Origin: CAYMCV01 sp964389005
GTDB taxonomy: Bacteria > Bacillota > Clostridia > Lachnospirales > Lachnospiraceae
Direction: 5' to 3'
NCBI GenBank assembly: GCA_964389005.1
Contig: CAYMCV010000001.1
Location: forward strand, 1 to 64,000
DNA length: 64,000 bases
Every line of letters starts with the position of its first letter. Position 1 is the first letter of the stretch. The translations under genes were made by a program, and so were the position numbers. Positions 45,790 to 54,267 of this stretch are shown in pieces. The notes beneath the pieces were generated by a model. That model was not told where the DNA came from and made no database searches. It saw only the letters and a list, made by a program, of their open reading frames with translations.

Positions 45790-47109
45790 TTAAAAAAGTG
45801 AATATAAAAATGGATTGTTGAGGTTACTTTTGAGCATCCAAACAGATAGCCAGAGGATGCAAAGCAACAACAGAATAACGAAACGATTGTTTCCGTTTCG
45901 ACGAATGATTTTCTCCGGCCACGGAAGTGCGAACAGAACCGCAAAGAGGAGAAAAACAGCGTTGGATTGGCCATATTTCATAAAGTCGGCAGTGTTCACG
46001 GTAACATCCGAAAAATGGATAAAAGGGGCAAACAGTTTGCAAAAAAACATTTGAATCGATGAAATGTCGGGGAGTACAAAGAGCATCCAACTCATCGGAA
46101 TCAAGAGCAACAGGTATAGATGCGACAACACCTTGGAACGCTCAAGAAATATACCGATGCCAATCTTTTCTATGATAATGAGGAAGCAAATGGATGCACC
46201 CCACAGAAGGTAATGTAGAGAAAACCCGTGCCAAAGGGAGGTTAACAGCCATACAATAATGAGATTTCGGATGGTGATTGCCATACCGCGGCGACTTCCT
46301 CCAAGCGGAATGTAGGTATAGTCACGGAACCAGCGACCAAGCGTAATATGCCATCTTCGGTAGAATTGAGATACCGTTTTGGCACAATAAGGGGAATCAA
46401 AGTTCTCCGGCAAGGTAAAGCCGAGCATTTCACCAATACCGATGGCCATGAGAGAATAGCCTTGAAAATCATAATATAGTTGCAGGCTGTAAGAAAACAT
46501 GGAAAGCCATGCCATCGGCGTTGAAATTGCATCGATACCAATGCTTGTTACGCCGCGCCATACGGAAGCAAGTCGGTCGGCAAGCAGAATTTTATAGCCG
46601 AGTCCGAGCAAGAAAGTGACCAGCCCGCGTTCCACATTTTCCAATGATGAAGAACGTTTGCTTATGACACTTTTTAATTCATTGTATTTTACAATCGGTC
46701 CGGAAATGACTTTGGCAAAAAGAGTTGTATAAACGCCATATTCTGTGAAAGATTTCACTTGTGTTCGGTGGCGGTAAACATCAATGGACAGTGCAACCAA
46801 TTCAAAAATCAAGAAACTCATTCCGGGGATTAAGTGTCCTGTTGCTTTGCAATGAATCAGAATGCCGATATTGAAGAATAAAGACAGAATCAAAAAGAAT
46901 CTGTGCTTGCGAATCAAGTATCTCGAAAGGAAATAGTTGACAAGAACACACAAAAGAAAAACGGGAAGATTAGAATAACCCGCAAATGCATAAAAAATCA
47001 GACTTCCGGCAAATAAGGTCAAATTCCGGAATTTTTGAGGAACTATATAGTAAATCATCAAGAAAATCGGAAGGAATTTCAAGATGAAATTAAGGCTGTC
47101 AAACTGCAC
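45790..47109 (-). CDS. MBOAT family O-acyltransferase (AlgI/DltB-like)
   Basis: A 439-residue membrane protein with about ten helices. QFYRRWHITLGRWFRDYTYIP is the MBOAT signature and TSLWHGFSLHYLLWG holds the invariant histidine. These proteins carry an acyl group, usually acetyl, across the membrane to a cell-surface sugar polymer with help from an SGNH partner, here encoded next. The start is GTG 47109, with GGTGA six bases upstream. The polymer acylated is unknown; the surface-glycan genes nearby (GH3, GH39) do not decide it. Confidence 0.93.
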   Translation of the reverse strand: MQFDSLNFILKFLPIFLMIYYIVPQKFRNLTLFAGSLIFYAFAGYSNLPVFLLCVLVNYFLSRYLIRKHRFFLILSLFFNIGILIHCKATGHLIPGMSFLIFELVALSIDVYRHRTQVKSFTEYGVYTTLFAKVISGPIVKYNELKSVISKRSSSLENVERGLVTFLLGLGYKILLADRLASVWRGVTSIGIDAISTPMAWLSMFSYSLQLYYDFQGYSLMAIGIGEMLGFTLPENFDSPYCAKTVSQFYRRWHITLGRWFRDYTYIPLGGSRRGMAITIRNLIIVWLLTSLWHGFSLHYLLWGASICFLIIIEKIGIGIFLERSKVLSHLYLLLLIPMSWMLFVLPDISSIQMFFCKLFAPFIHFSDVTVNTADFMKYGQSNAVFLLFAVLFALPWPEKIIRRNGNNRFVILLLLCILWLSVWMLKSNLNNPFLYSLF

Positions 47110-47220
47110 CGTACATCACCGCTTTCTTTTGAAAAATTATACGATATTTTCACAACAATTGCTATATAAATATGTAGAAAAATGTCGGAAATGCTTGGTA
47201 ATTGAAATTCGCGTTACAGA

Positions 47221-47249
47221 TTGCAAAACAAAAATCGACATGTTATACT
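47221..47249 (+). promoter_or_regulatory. Promoter for the GH3-like gene
   Basis: TTGCAA (47221-47226), 17-base spacer, TATACT (47244-47249). It overlaps the first codons of the longest possible frame and so supports the later start at 47296. Confidence 0.8.
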
Positions 47250-47295
47250 AAAATGGATTGAAAACACGATTGAAGAGATGAAATGGGGAGTATAC

Positions 47296-48609
47296 ATGGA
47301 AGATTATAAGGACGATATTCAGCAGAAAGCCAGACGGGAAGAACGCAGGAAAAAGCGAATCAGAACGACAGTGACAGCATATGTGTCGCTGGCTGTAGTT
47401 CTACTGGTACTGGGCGGCGGCGTATTCTTTGGCGTGACACAGTTGAATACGTATTTACAGGCGAATCGACAGCCGGAAGAAGTCATCAACAGTGAAGTTC
47501 CCACAGAGGAACCGATTGTACTGACGGAGCCGGATTCTGTAGAAATTCCTTCGACTCCGGAGAGCGCGGAACCCGTCAAAGACCCGCTGGAGGAAGAAAT
47601 TGACGGTATTCTGGCAGGCATGACGACACAACAGAAGGTTGCAGCATTGTTTTTGACCAGCCCGGAAGCATTGACAGGCGTAGGACAGGCAGTACGTGCA
47701 GGCGACGGAACCAAGACTGCACTGGAAGAATACCCGGTCGGCGGACTGCTATATTCGGCAAAAAATATACAATCTCGTGATCAGTTTACAGAAATGCTTA
47801 CCAATACGAAAACCATGTCCGCGTTTCCGATTTTTCTAGCGGTTACGGAAGAGGGCGGAAAGAATAATACAGTCGCAGGTAAAATGGGAATTACCGCAAT
47901 AGAATCTGCGGAGACTTATGCGCAAGGTGAAGACGGGGGAATGGTTTCGGAGGCGTACTTAACGATGGGCGCTTATCTTGCAGGACTCGGGATGAATCTG
48001 AACTTGGCACCGGTTGCGGATTTGGCAACGAATGCGGAGAACGTTAATCATGTTCGGATGTTTGGCTCAGATACGGCGAATGCTTCCAAAATGGTTACGG
48101 AGGCAGTTGACTCCCTGAATGCTGCGGGCATTGATGTGTGCTTGAAGTTCTTTCCCGGAGAAGGTGAAGTGACCGGAGCCGAAAAGATTACCAACAGAAC
48201 CGCAGATGAAATGCGTGCGGCAGAATTCTTGACATTTCAAGCCGGAATCGAAGCGGGTGCAACCATGGTAATGGTATCTGATATATCTGCGCCGGCGGTC
48301 ATCGGTTCGGATGTACCGGCGTGTCTTTCAGATGTAATGATGACACAGATATTACGGACGGAATTGGGGTATGAAGGGATCATTATTACTTCGGACTTGG
48401 CAGATCAAAGGATTACTTCCAAGTATGCTTCCGGTGACGCCGCAGTTATGGCGATTCAAGCCGGTGCCGACATGATTTTGAATACCGGTGATTTCAAGGG
48501 TGCGTATGACGGCGTGTTGGCAGCTGTGGAATCCTCAACGATTACAATGGAGCAATTAGATCAGGCAGTTCGCAGAATATATCGCGTGAAATGCCAGTGG
48601 GATGAATAA
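47296..48609 (+). CDS. Glycoside hydrolase family 3-like (NagZ-like) protein, membrane-anchored
   Basis: A 437-residue protein with a basic N-terminus, one membrane helix (about 24-46), an acidic linker, and a GH3 N-terminal barrel from about residue 90. Asp367 in IIITSDLADQ matches the catalytic nucleophile of the family. The normally strict KHFPGHGDT motif reads KFFPGEGEV at 284-292, and the Asp-x-His acid/base loop of NagZ is not recognisable. It may be a binding protein or have altered chemistry. The start at 47296 has GGGGAG upstream and agrees with the promoter. Confidence 0.85.
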   Translation: MEDYKDDIQQKARREERRKKRIRTTVTAYVSLAVVLLVLGGGVFFGVTQLNTYLQANRQPEEVINSEVPTEEPIVLTEPDSVEIPSTPESAEPVKDPLEEEIDGILAGMTTQQKVAALFLTSPEALTGVGQAVRAGDGTKTALEEYPVGGLLYSAKNIQSRDQFTEMLTNTKTMSAFPIFLAVTEEGGKNNTVAGKMGITAIESAETYAQGEDGGMVSEAYLTMGAYLAGLGMNLNLAPVADLATNAENVNHVRMFGSDTANASKMVTEAVDSLNAAGIDVCLKFFPGEGEVTGAEKITNRTADEMRAAEFLTFQAGIEAGATMVMVSDISAPAVIGSDVPACLSDVMMTQILRTELGYEGIIITSDLADQRITSKYASGDAAVMAIQAGADMILNTGDFKGAYDGVLAAVESSTITMEQLDQAVRRIYRVKCQWDE

Positions 48610-48642
48610 GATTGAAAAGGTAAAAAAAGTACAAAAACTTTA

Positions 48643-48671
48643 TTGACAGAACAGAAATCATATAGTACAAT
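48643..48671 (+). promoter_or_regulatory. Promoter for tRNA-Gly
   Basis: TTGACA (48643-48648), 17-base spacer, TACAAT (48666-48671), 33 bases before the tRNA. Confidence 0.88.
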
Positions 48672-48703
48672 ACATCTTGTCCGTTGCAAAAAGGACAAGA
48701 AAT

Positions 48704-48776
48704 GCGATAGTGGCGTAGTTGGTAACGCGCGACCTTGCCAAGGTCGAGACCGCGGGTTCGAGCCCCGTCTATCGCT
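48704..48776 (+). tRNA. tRNA-Gly (anticodon GCC)
   Basis: Acceptor arm GCGATAG (48704-48710) pairs with CTATCGC (48769-48775), with U as discriminator base. D-arm GCG/CGC, anticodon stem CGACC/GGTCG with loop TTGCCAA, and T-arm loop TTCGAGC are all present. The anticodon GCC reads GGC and GGU glycine codons. CCA is not encoded. A single-gene unit with its own promoter and terminator. Confidence 0.97.
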
Positions 48777-48779
48777 CGC

Positions 48780-48809
48780 AAGGAATCTGATTCGTCAGAT
48801 TCCTTTTTT
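48780..48809 (+). terminator. Terminator after tRNA-Gly
   Basis: AAGGAATCTGA pairs perfectly with TCAGATTCCTT across a TTCG tetraloop, then a T run. Confidence 0.96.
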
Positions 48810-48954
48810 CATGTAAAATGTTTTCTGACTAAAAATCGCAAAGAGTGCTTTATGGTTCGCAAATAATGGATTGATAGAAGTAAGAGATTCATATATAATT
48901 AAGCCGATGTGTTTTGCATTGGAAAAATATAGCAAAGAGAGAAAGGGACTTATG

Positions 48955-50469
48955 ATGCAGAAAGAATATGTGATTTTCCCCGAAGATGTTGCCGAATTTT
49001 ACAACCATACGGATGAGTGCATCGGAACGGGAAGAATGGGGCTTGCGTTACACAAGGAATATTTTGAACAATTAAAAATGGTTCAGGAAGAGATTGGCTT
49101 CAAACATATCCGAGGACATGGTTTGTTCTGTGATGATATGGCGATTTATCAGGAGTATATAGACGAAGACGGGAATGCGAAGGACGAGTATAATTTTACT
49201 TATTTGGACAGAGTAATGGACAGTTATCGTGAACTTTCACTGAAACCGTTTATTGAACTGGGTTTTATGCCGTATAAACTGGCATCGGGAACGCAGACAC
49301 TTTTTTATTGGCAGGGGAATACAACGCCGCCGAAAGACCATGATGCATGGTGCGAATTGGTAAAAGCAACATTAAGCCACTTAATGGAGCGTTACGGTGC
49401 AAACGAGGTAGTGACATGGCCTGTGGAAGTATGGAATGAGCCGAATTTGGCGGGATTTTGGGAAAATGCCGACAAAGAAGCATATTTCAAACTGTTTGCA
49501 TGTACATTCCGCGCAGTCAAGGAACTTGATGCGCGTTTCAGAGTCGGCGGACCGGCAGTTTGCGGAGGCACAGATGAGGAATGGATTCAGGCATTCATGA
49601 CTTTTTGTCATGAGCAGAAGATTGCGGTTGATTTTATCACGAGACATCATTATACAACGGAATTCCCAGAGTATGTCGGTCACTACGGATATGCGAAATT
49701 GAGCAATCCCGAAGATGGTTTTGCCAATTTGCAGACGACGAGAGACATCATTGACAGTTTCGAAGAATATCGTGGATTGGAGATACATATTACAGAGTTT
49801 AATACCTCATATATTCCGAATTGTCCGTTACATGACACCAATTTGAATGCTGCTTATATAGCGACACAGTTATCTCGACTTGGAGATGTGAACACTTCCT
49901 ATTCTTATTGGACGTTCGGGGACGTGTTTGAGGAGCGCGGCGTTCCGTACACACCGTTTCATGGCGGTTTCGGACTGGTGGCAAACGGATGTATTCCGAA
50001 ACCGACATTTTGGACATTTCGATTTTTTAAGCAATTAACAGGAAAATGTGTGCAACGTAGCGAATCCTTGGTCGTTGTGAAGCAACCGGACGGAAGTTAC
50101 AGAGGCGTTCTTTGGAATCTGTGCGGTATGAATGCAGAAGAACTCACGGTGAAATTGAGTCTTAAAGATGTTTCCGGAGATGAATACTGGATGCTAAAAC
50201 AAACGGTTGACGAAGAAGTGTGCAATCCACTCAAAACATGGCATGACATGGGAGAACCGCCAATATTGACGAATACTGAGACTAAGTTATTGCAGCAGGC
50301 GGCACAACCGTTGACGGAAACGGCTATTTTACAGTCTGTGGAAGGAGAAATCACATTTGAAGACACATTAAAACCGAATGCGGTGGTATATTTTGAAATC
50401 AAATGCAGAGAGGCACAAAGTGACAGAGGTTATTCTTATGAGCGTGCCATTGCGGGACATGATTTTTAA
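48955..50469 (+). CDS. Glycoside hydrolase family 39 beta-xylosidase
   Basis: A 504-residue cytoplasmic enzyme that should cleave xylose from the ends of xylo-oligosaccharides. VEVWNEPNL holds the acid/base Glu162 and IHITEFNTS the nucleophile Glu281. FKHIRGHGLFCDDM and YSYWTFGDVFEE are further GH39 signatures, and the C-terminal 130 residues form the family's beta-sandwich. No signal peptide. The start is taken as the second of two adjacent ATG codons (48955), seven bases after AAGGG. Points to plant-fibre use. No xylan transporter is adjacent. Confidence 0.93.
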   Translation: MQKEYVIFPEDVAEFYNHTDECIGTGRMGLALHKEYFEQLKMVQEEIGFKHIRGHGLFCDDMAIYQEYIDEDGNAKDEYNFTYLDRVMDSYRELSLKPFIELGFMPYKLASGTQTLFYWQGNTTPPKDHDAWCELVKATLSHLMERYGANEVVTWPVEVWNEPNLAGFWENADKEAYFKLFACTFRAVKELDARFRVGGPAVCGGTDEEWIQAFMTFCHEQKIAVDFITRHHYTTEFPEYVGHYGYAKLSNPEDGFANLQTTRDIIDSFEEYRGLEIHITEFNTSYIPNCPLHDTNLNAAYIATQLSRLGDVNTSYSYWTFGDVFEERGVPYTPFHGGFGLVANGCIPKPTFWTFRFFKQLTGKCVQRSESLVVVKQPDGSYRGVLWNLCGMNAEELTVKLSLKDVSGDEYWMLKQTVDEEVCNPLKTWHDMGEPPILTNTETKLLQQAAQPLTETAILQSVEGEITFEDTLKPNAVVYFEIKCREAQSDRGYSYERAIAGHDF

Positions 50470-50523
50470 CATCTTCCATCCGGTTATTGTGATGATACTG
50501 CATTGAGATTAAGGGGGAATATT

Positions 50524-51450
50524 TTGAAAGATAAAAAGTTATTATGGTTTACAATTTTTATATGGTGGGTTTGCGATTTCTTGATTATCACTGCGTTGGC
50601 CGTGTTTGCCTTTTATCTACTCACAATGTTTTCATTTATGACGCAAATATTGGGTGTATTCGGTCTTGGAAATTCTTTTGAAATACATTCGATAAATTGG
50701 CTGATTCTTTTACCGATGTGCGCAATAATAGCAATACCGATTACATTTCTGGTAATTAAAGTTATTATTCCGAAGTTTTTTTCGGGATATTTGAATCGAT
50801 GTCGTAAGATTTTGAAGGATATAGAGGAGAACGGGAACTCTACAGAAACTATGATTGAAGTGCGAAAACTTCACAGCGAACTGGAACCAAAGAAGAACAC
50901 ATATTTTTCCATATACAATATTTGTACCCTCCTCATTGCAGCAGATTGTTGCGATCGCAGTGATTTTGCGGAGGCATATGCCTATTTGGACCGTATTGCG
51001 CAGGAAGAATATAAGGAAGTTCGGAAATTTGTTACGATTCAACAAAGTTACATACAGTATTTGACAGTCAAATTACAAATCGAGTGTAGTGCAAAGGATC
51101 GGGAGCGGGCGGATGAAACTTATGGCATAGCGAAACCTTTTTTTGACGAATATGGCGAAAAAACGCAGATGATTCTGCCGATTGAAGCGAGTCTTTCCTA
51201 TTATGATGTTCTCTGTGAGCGATATGAGGAAGCGATTGCACGGATACAGGCGCTGGAAGCGAGTCGACCTTCGGAGAAATTGATGATTGCGGAGTGTCTC
51301 AAGCATGCGTATGAAGCCGGGAAGAGGTATGATGAGGCACTGCGATATTATGATGAAATGCTTGTGTGTTGTAAGAGCGAATACACCAAGAATATCATTC
51401 AACATCACAGAGATGAGTGTGTTGCGCTTCAAGAACAGATATCGGAGTAA
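50524..51450 (+). CDS. Membrane protein with TPR-like cytosolic domain
   Basis: A 308-residue protein I do not recognise by name. Two membrane helices (about 6-38 and 58-82) are followed by a helical, cysteine-containing region with paired-helix repeats resembling tetratricopeptide units (EAYAYLDRIAQEEYKE, YEEAIARIQALE, YDEALRYYDEML). This suggests a protein-binding scaffold at the membrane. The start is TTG 50524, with AAGGGGG six bases upstream. The frame also opens at a TTG seven codons earlier. It ends before a 14-base minisatellite and a terminator. Confidence 0.7.
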   Translation: MKDKKLLWFTIFIWWVCDFLIITALAVFAFYLLTMFSFMTQILGVFGLGNSFEIHSINWLILLPMCAIIAIPITFLVIKVIIPKFFSGYLNRCRKILKDIEENGNSTETMIEVRKLHSELEPKKNTYFSIYNICTLLIAADCCDRSDFAEAYAYLDRIAQEEYKEVRKFVTIQQSYIQYLTVKLQIECSAKDRERADETYGIAKPFFDEYGEKTQMILPIEASLSYYDVLCERYEEAIARIQALEASRPSEKLMIAECLKHAYEAGKRYDEALRYYDEMLVCCKSEYTKNIIQHHRDECVALQEQISE

Positions 51451-51458
51451 GCGAGACA

Positions 51459-51569
51459 GAATCAGTGAGATGGAATCAGGAAGATGGAATTAGGAAATTG
51501 TATCAGGAAGATAGAGTCAGGATAATAATATTAGGAAGATAGAATTAGAAAATAGTATCAGGATATGTG
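51459..51569 (+). repeat. 14-bp tandem repeat, about eight copies
   Basis: Units such as GAATCAGGAAGATG, GAATTAGGAAATTG and TATCAGGAAGATAG follow one another at a strict 14-base period from 51459. The core YAGGAAGAT is best kept. The period is not a multiple of three, so it is not coding. It starts nine bases after the TPR gene stop. Confidence 0.85.
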
Positions 51570-51571
51570 TG

Positions 51572-51609
51572 GCGGATATACGTGAAAAGGTATATCCGCT
51601 ATTTTTTTT
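51572..51609 (+). terminator. Terminator after the TPR gene and repeat
   Basis: GCGGATATAC (51572-51581) pairs perfectly with GTATATCCGC (51590-51599), then ATTTTTTTT. Confidence 0.93.
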
Positions 51610-51651
51610 AAAACAGTAAGATGATTTTTATTAATTTTTTGTATATATGTA

Positions 51652-51680
51652 TTGACAAGACATATTATAGACAATATAAT
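51652..51680 (+). promoter_or_regulatory. Perfect consensus promoter for the padR operon
   Basis: TTGACA (51652-51657), exactly 17 bases, TATAAT (51675-51680). The nine-base word ATAGACAAT occurs twice across and after the -10 box. Confidence 0.9.
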
Positions 51681-51696
51681 ATAGACAATTTGATAG

Positions 51697-51717
51697 ATAT
51701 GTAAGAATCATACATAT
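51697..51717 (+). promoter_or_regulatory. Candidate PadR operator
   Basis: ATATGTA, seven bases, TACATAT: a perfect inverted repeat just after the predicted transcription start. PadR-type repressors bind ATGT/ACAT dyads of this kind, so autorepression is likely. Confidence 0.6.
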
Positions 51718-51778
51718 GTGACAAAGAAGTTTTTTTCTTGTTTTTTAGATGAGTTATGAGCGAAGGAGGATATTAAGC

Positions 51779-52114
51779 ATGATTTATTCATTGAATGCTC
51801 CACTGACGGAGTTGCTGTTGCTATCCATCATATTGAAGGAAGACAGTTACGGGTACATCATCAGTCAGAATTTGAAGTCGGTATCGAATTTGAAGGATTC
51901 GGCGCTGTACCCGATATTGAAACGTTTGTCTGATGAACAATATGTTGATATTTACGACCAGCAACATCAGGGAAGAAATCGGAAGTATTATCGCATTACC
52001 GAGAAGGGTGAGCGACGACGAATGGAACTGAAGGAAGAGTGGATTGCATACATCGGCGAAATTGATAAAATTATTGAAGTTCCGGCGTGTGAGGGAGGAA
52101 ATGACAATGACTAA
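51779..52114 (+). CDS. PadR family transcriptional regulator
   Basis: A 111-residue winged-helix repressor. LTELLLLSIILKEDSYGYIISQ and ALYPILKRLSDEQYV are the family's DNA-binding segments, with GRNRKYYRITEKG as the wing. The start is ATG 51779, with AAGGAGG nine bases upstream; ten earlier in-frame residues are unsupported. It overlaps the DUF1700 gene by eight bases. Small PadR proteins paired with DUF1700 and DUF4097 genes are common in Firmicutes and respond to envelope stress in some cases. Confidence 0.94.
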   Translation: MIYSLNAPLTELLLLSIILKEDSYGYIISQNLKSVSNLKDSALYPILKRLSDEQYVDIYDQQHQGRNRKYYRITEKGERRRMELKEEWIAYIGEIDKIIEVPACEGGNDND

Positions 52115-52706
52115 GACGGAGTATATGGAGCAGTTACAGAAGAAACTTAAGAAATTGCCGAAAGAGGATTATTTGAAGGCGATTGAGTACTATGAGGAAT
52201 ATTTTGCGGAAGCGGGCGAGGATAATGAAGCACACGCGATTGAAGATTTGGGATCACCGCAGGAGGCGGCAGACAATATCATTCGAGAGTTTGCGATTGA
52301 CAATGTGCAGGACGACACGCGTAAGAAGGACGTTCGGAAGGGATTGCGCGGTGTATGGATTGTCATACTTGCGATTTTTGCTTCACCGATTGCGTTACCG
52401 CTCATCATAACGATTGCGGCATTATTGTTCTCTGCCATTGTTGTGGTTTTTGCTTTGCTGTTTGCATTTTCAATTACCGGAATTGCATTACTGTTAACAT
52501 CGGTGTTATCTTTGATTGGCGCAATTTCCATGCTGATTCGGGATCTTCCAGCGGCCTTGATTTGCTTCGGTATCAGTCTTTGTTCACTGGGAATCGGGGC
52601 ATTGATGGTTTACGGTTCCTATTGGGTTTTAAAGAGATTTTTAAATGGTATCATCGTTGCGTTTGGAAAAAAATTTGCAAAGGGGGAAAAGAAAGATGAA
52701 GCATAA
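52107..52706 (+). CDS. DUF1700 family membrane protein
   Basis: A 199-residue protein. The N-terminal 70 residues are the cytosolic DUF1700 helical domain (MTKTEYMEQLQKKLKKLP, YYEEYFAEAGEDNE, LGSPQEAADNII). Four hydrophobic helices follow (about 85-185). The start is ATG 52107, with GGAGG eight bases upstream; the ATG six bases earlier is too close to the site. It overlaps both neighbours, padR by eight bases and DUF4097 by eleven, so translation of the three is coupled. Probable partner of the DUF4097 protein at the membrane. Confidence 0.9.
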   Translation: MTKTEYMEQLQKKLKKLPKEDYLKAIEYYEEYFAEAGEDNEAHAIEDLGSPQEAADNIIREFAIDNVQDDTRKKDVRKGLRGVWIVILAIFASPIALPLIITIAALLFSAIVVVFALLFAFSITGIALLLTSVLSLIGAISMLIRDLPAALICFGISLCSLGIGALMVYGSYWVLKRFLNGIIVAFGKKFAKGEKKDEA

Positions 52707-53865
52707 ATTTGTAATTTTTAGCTTAATATTTGTTGGCATCGGCGCGGTTCTGATCGGTATCGGATGCATGTTTGGAGGCAAGGTTTACGGCATCGGTATC
52801 GGGAGAGGCGGTGTGAATGTCAAAACCGAGGAGACGATTGTAACAGAGGTTATCACGGAAGAAAGAGATTTATCGGAATTCAGCAGTCTTCAAATGGATA
52901 TAGCATTTGCAGATGTTGAGATTGTGGAGTCGGATCGATTTGCAATTTCGTACCGTGTGCAGAAGGATAGAGATATCATCGAAGATGTGCAGGGTGATGT
53001 GCTGAATTTGCGGCAGAAGAATCCGATGCAGAATGTGATTGGGCTGTCGCTCGGTGATTGGTCTTTTCATAATGTGAGTGAGAATTACTATGTGAAGGTT
53101 ATGGTGCCGAAGGGAGAGGAATTCAAAGATATTTCCATCAGTGTCGATTCCGGTGATATTACACTTGGCGAAGTGAAAGCAGAAAGCCTGGTTTTGGATG
53201 GTTCTTTCGGTAATGTGACAATTGATAAGGCAGATAGCGGTTCTGTCGATATTCAGTTGGATTCCGGAAATACGACTGCAAAGGAGATGATCGCGGATGA
53301 CCTTTATGTGAAAGGGTCGTTTGGAGATATTGAAATTGATAAGTTGGTTTGCAAGGAAAATGAACTCAAACTGGATTCCGGCAGTATTATGCTTGGCAAT
53401 GTTGAGGGTGACAATGTCAACTTGGATACATCTTTTGGGGATATTCAGATAGACGATATCATTGCATCGAAACAATTGATATGCAATGCAGAGAGCGGTC
53501 ATATCGAATTGGGAAATGCGGATGCTGCTGATATTACGGTGACAGGTTCATTTGGTGGCGTCAGTGGTCAAAAGGTGAACGCAAGTAAATGCTTTACATG
53601 TAATTATGAAAGCGGAGATTTGGATGTAAAGGAATTTAGCGGAAAAGAGGCAAATATCACCTTATCATTCGGAAGCGCGTCTGTCGGTTATGCGGGAGAT
53701 TTCGCGACGTGTGCTGTCAAAGCCAACACGGAGTTTGGCGAAGTTTACGTAAACGGCGACGAAGTTGGGACGGAGTATGTACAGACGACTTCCGAAGAAA
53801 TATGTAAATTGACATTTGCCATCGATTCAGGTGATGTGAATTTGGATACGGTACCGACAGAGTGA
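52696..53865 (+). CDS. DUF4097 beta-strand repeat protein, membrane-anchored
   Basis: A 389-residue protein with one N-terminal membrane helix (about 5-28) and a long extracellular beta-helix of the DUF4097/adhesin-like family. Turns alternate strictly between (D/E)SG and SFG about every 20 residues: DSGDITLG, GSFGNVTID, DSGNTTAK, GSFGDIEID, DSGSIMLG, TSFGDIQID, ESGHIELG, GSFGGV. This gives a regular two-faced solenoid. ATG 52696 lies after GGGGG inside the DUF1700 gene. In related operons the protein is thought to sense or shield the envelope; the role here is unknown. Confidence 0.9.
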   Translation: MKHKFVIFSLIFVGIGAVLIGIGCMFGGKVYGIGIGRGGVNVKTEETIVTEVITEERDLSEFSSLQMDIAFADVEIVESDRFAISYRVQKDRDIIEDVQGDVLNLRQKNPMQNVIGLSLGDWSFHNVSENYYVKVMVPKGEEFKDISISVDSGDITLGEVKAESLVLDGSFGNVTIDKADSGSVDIQLDSGNTTAKEMIADDLYVKGSFGDIEIDKLVCKENELKLDSGSIMLGNVEGDNVNLDTSFGDIQIDDIIASKQLICNAESGHIELGNADAADITVTGSFGGVSGQKVNASKCFTCNYESGDLDVKEFSGKEANITLSFGSASVGYAGDFATCAVKANTEFGEVYVNGDEVGTEYVQTTSEEICKLTFAIDSGDVNLDTVPTE

Positions 53866-53905
53866 TTTGTAATACAGAAGAATCGGTATTCATTGTGGAG
53901 GATAT

Positions 53906-54023
53906 GTGAGTATTCCGATAACGGATTAATGGCGGTATTTTTAGAAGTATGGCATGGAGAAGGCGTGAGTACTCCGATAGCGGATGGAATAGCCAGCATT
54001 CTAGAAATATGTCATTGGGAGGC
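53906..54023 (+). repeat. Imperfect 59-bp tandem duplication
   Basis: GTGAGTATTCCGATAACGGA at 53906 recurs as GTGAGTACTCCGATAGCGGA at 53965, and similarity continues to the TATGGCATGGAG/TATGTCATTGGGAG ends. Noncoding, just after the DUF4097 gene. Confidence 0.7.
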
Positions 54024-54110
54024 TGTTTCAAAGTAGACCACACTATAAATCTACAAATGCAGCGCGAAAAGTGGCTAAATATCGCCATTTGACACAAGTG
54101 TCATAAATAT

Positions 54111-54149
54111 TTGGGGTACAAAATTGTAAAAATTGATTTTGTACCCCAA
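54111..54149. repeat. REP-like hairpin 1 (TGGGGTACA family)
   Basis: TTGGGGTACAAAAT (54111-54124) pairs perfectly with ATTTTGTACCCCAA (54136-54149), 11-base loop. Shares its stem sequence with hairpin 2, 118 bases further on. The AT-rich stretch between them holds no gene. Confidence 0.85.
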
Positions 54150-54267
54150 AAACTTGTGTTATGTTAACTAAAATCTCATGCTAAAATCATGAATATGATA
54201 AAAAAGATATAAATATATCAAAAAGTCTATTTAATTAATGTTTTTTAACCGAATAATTGAAGTCGAG

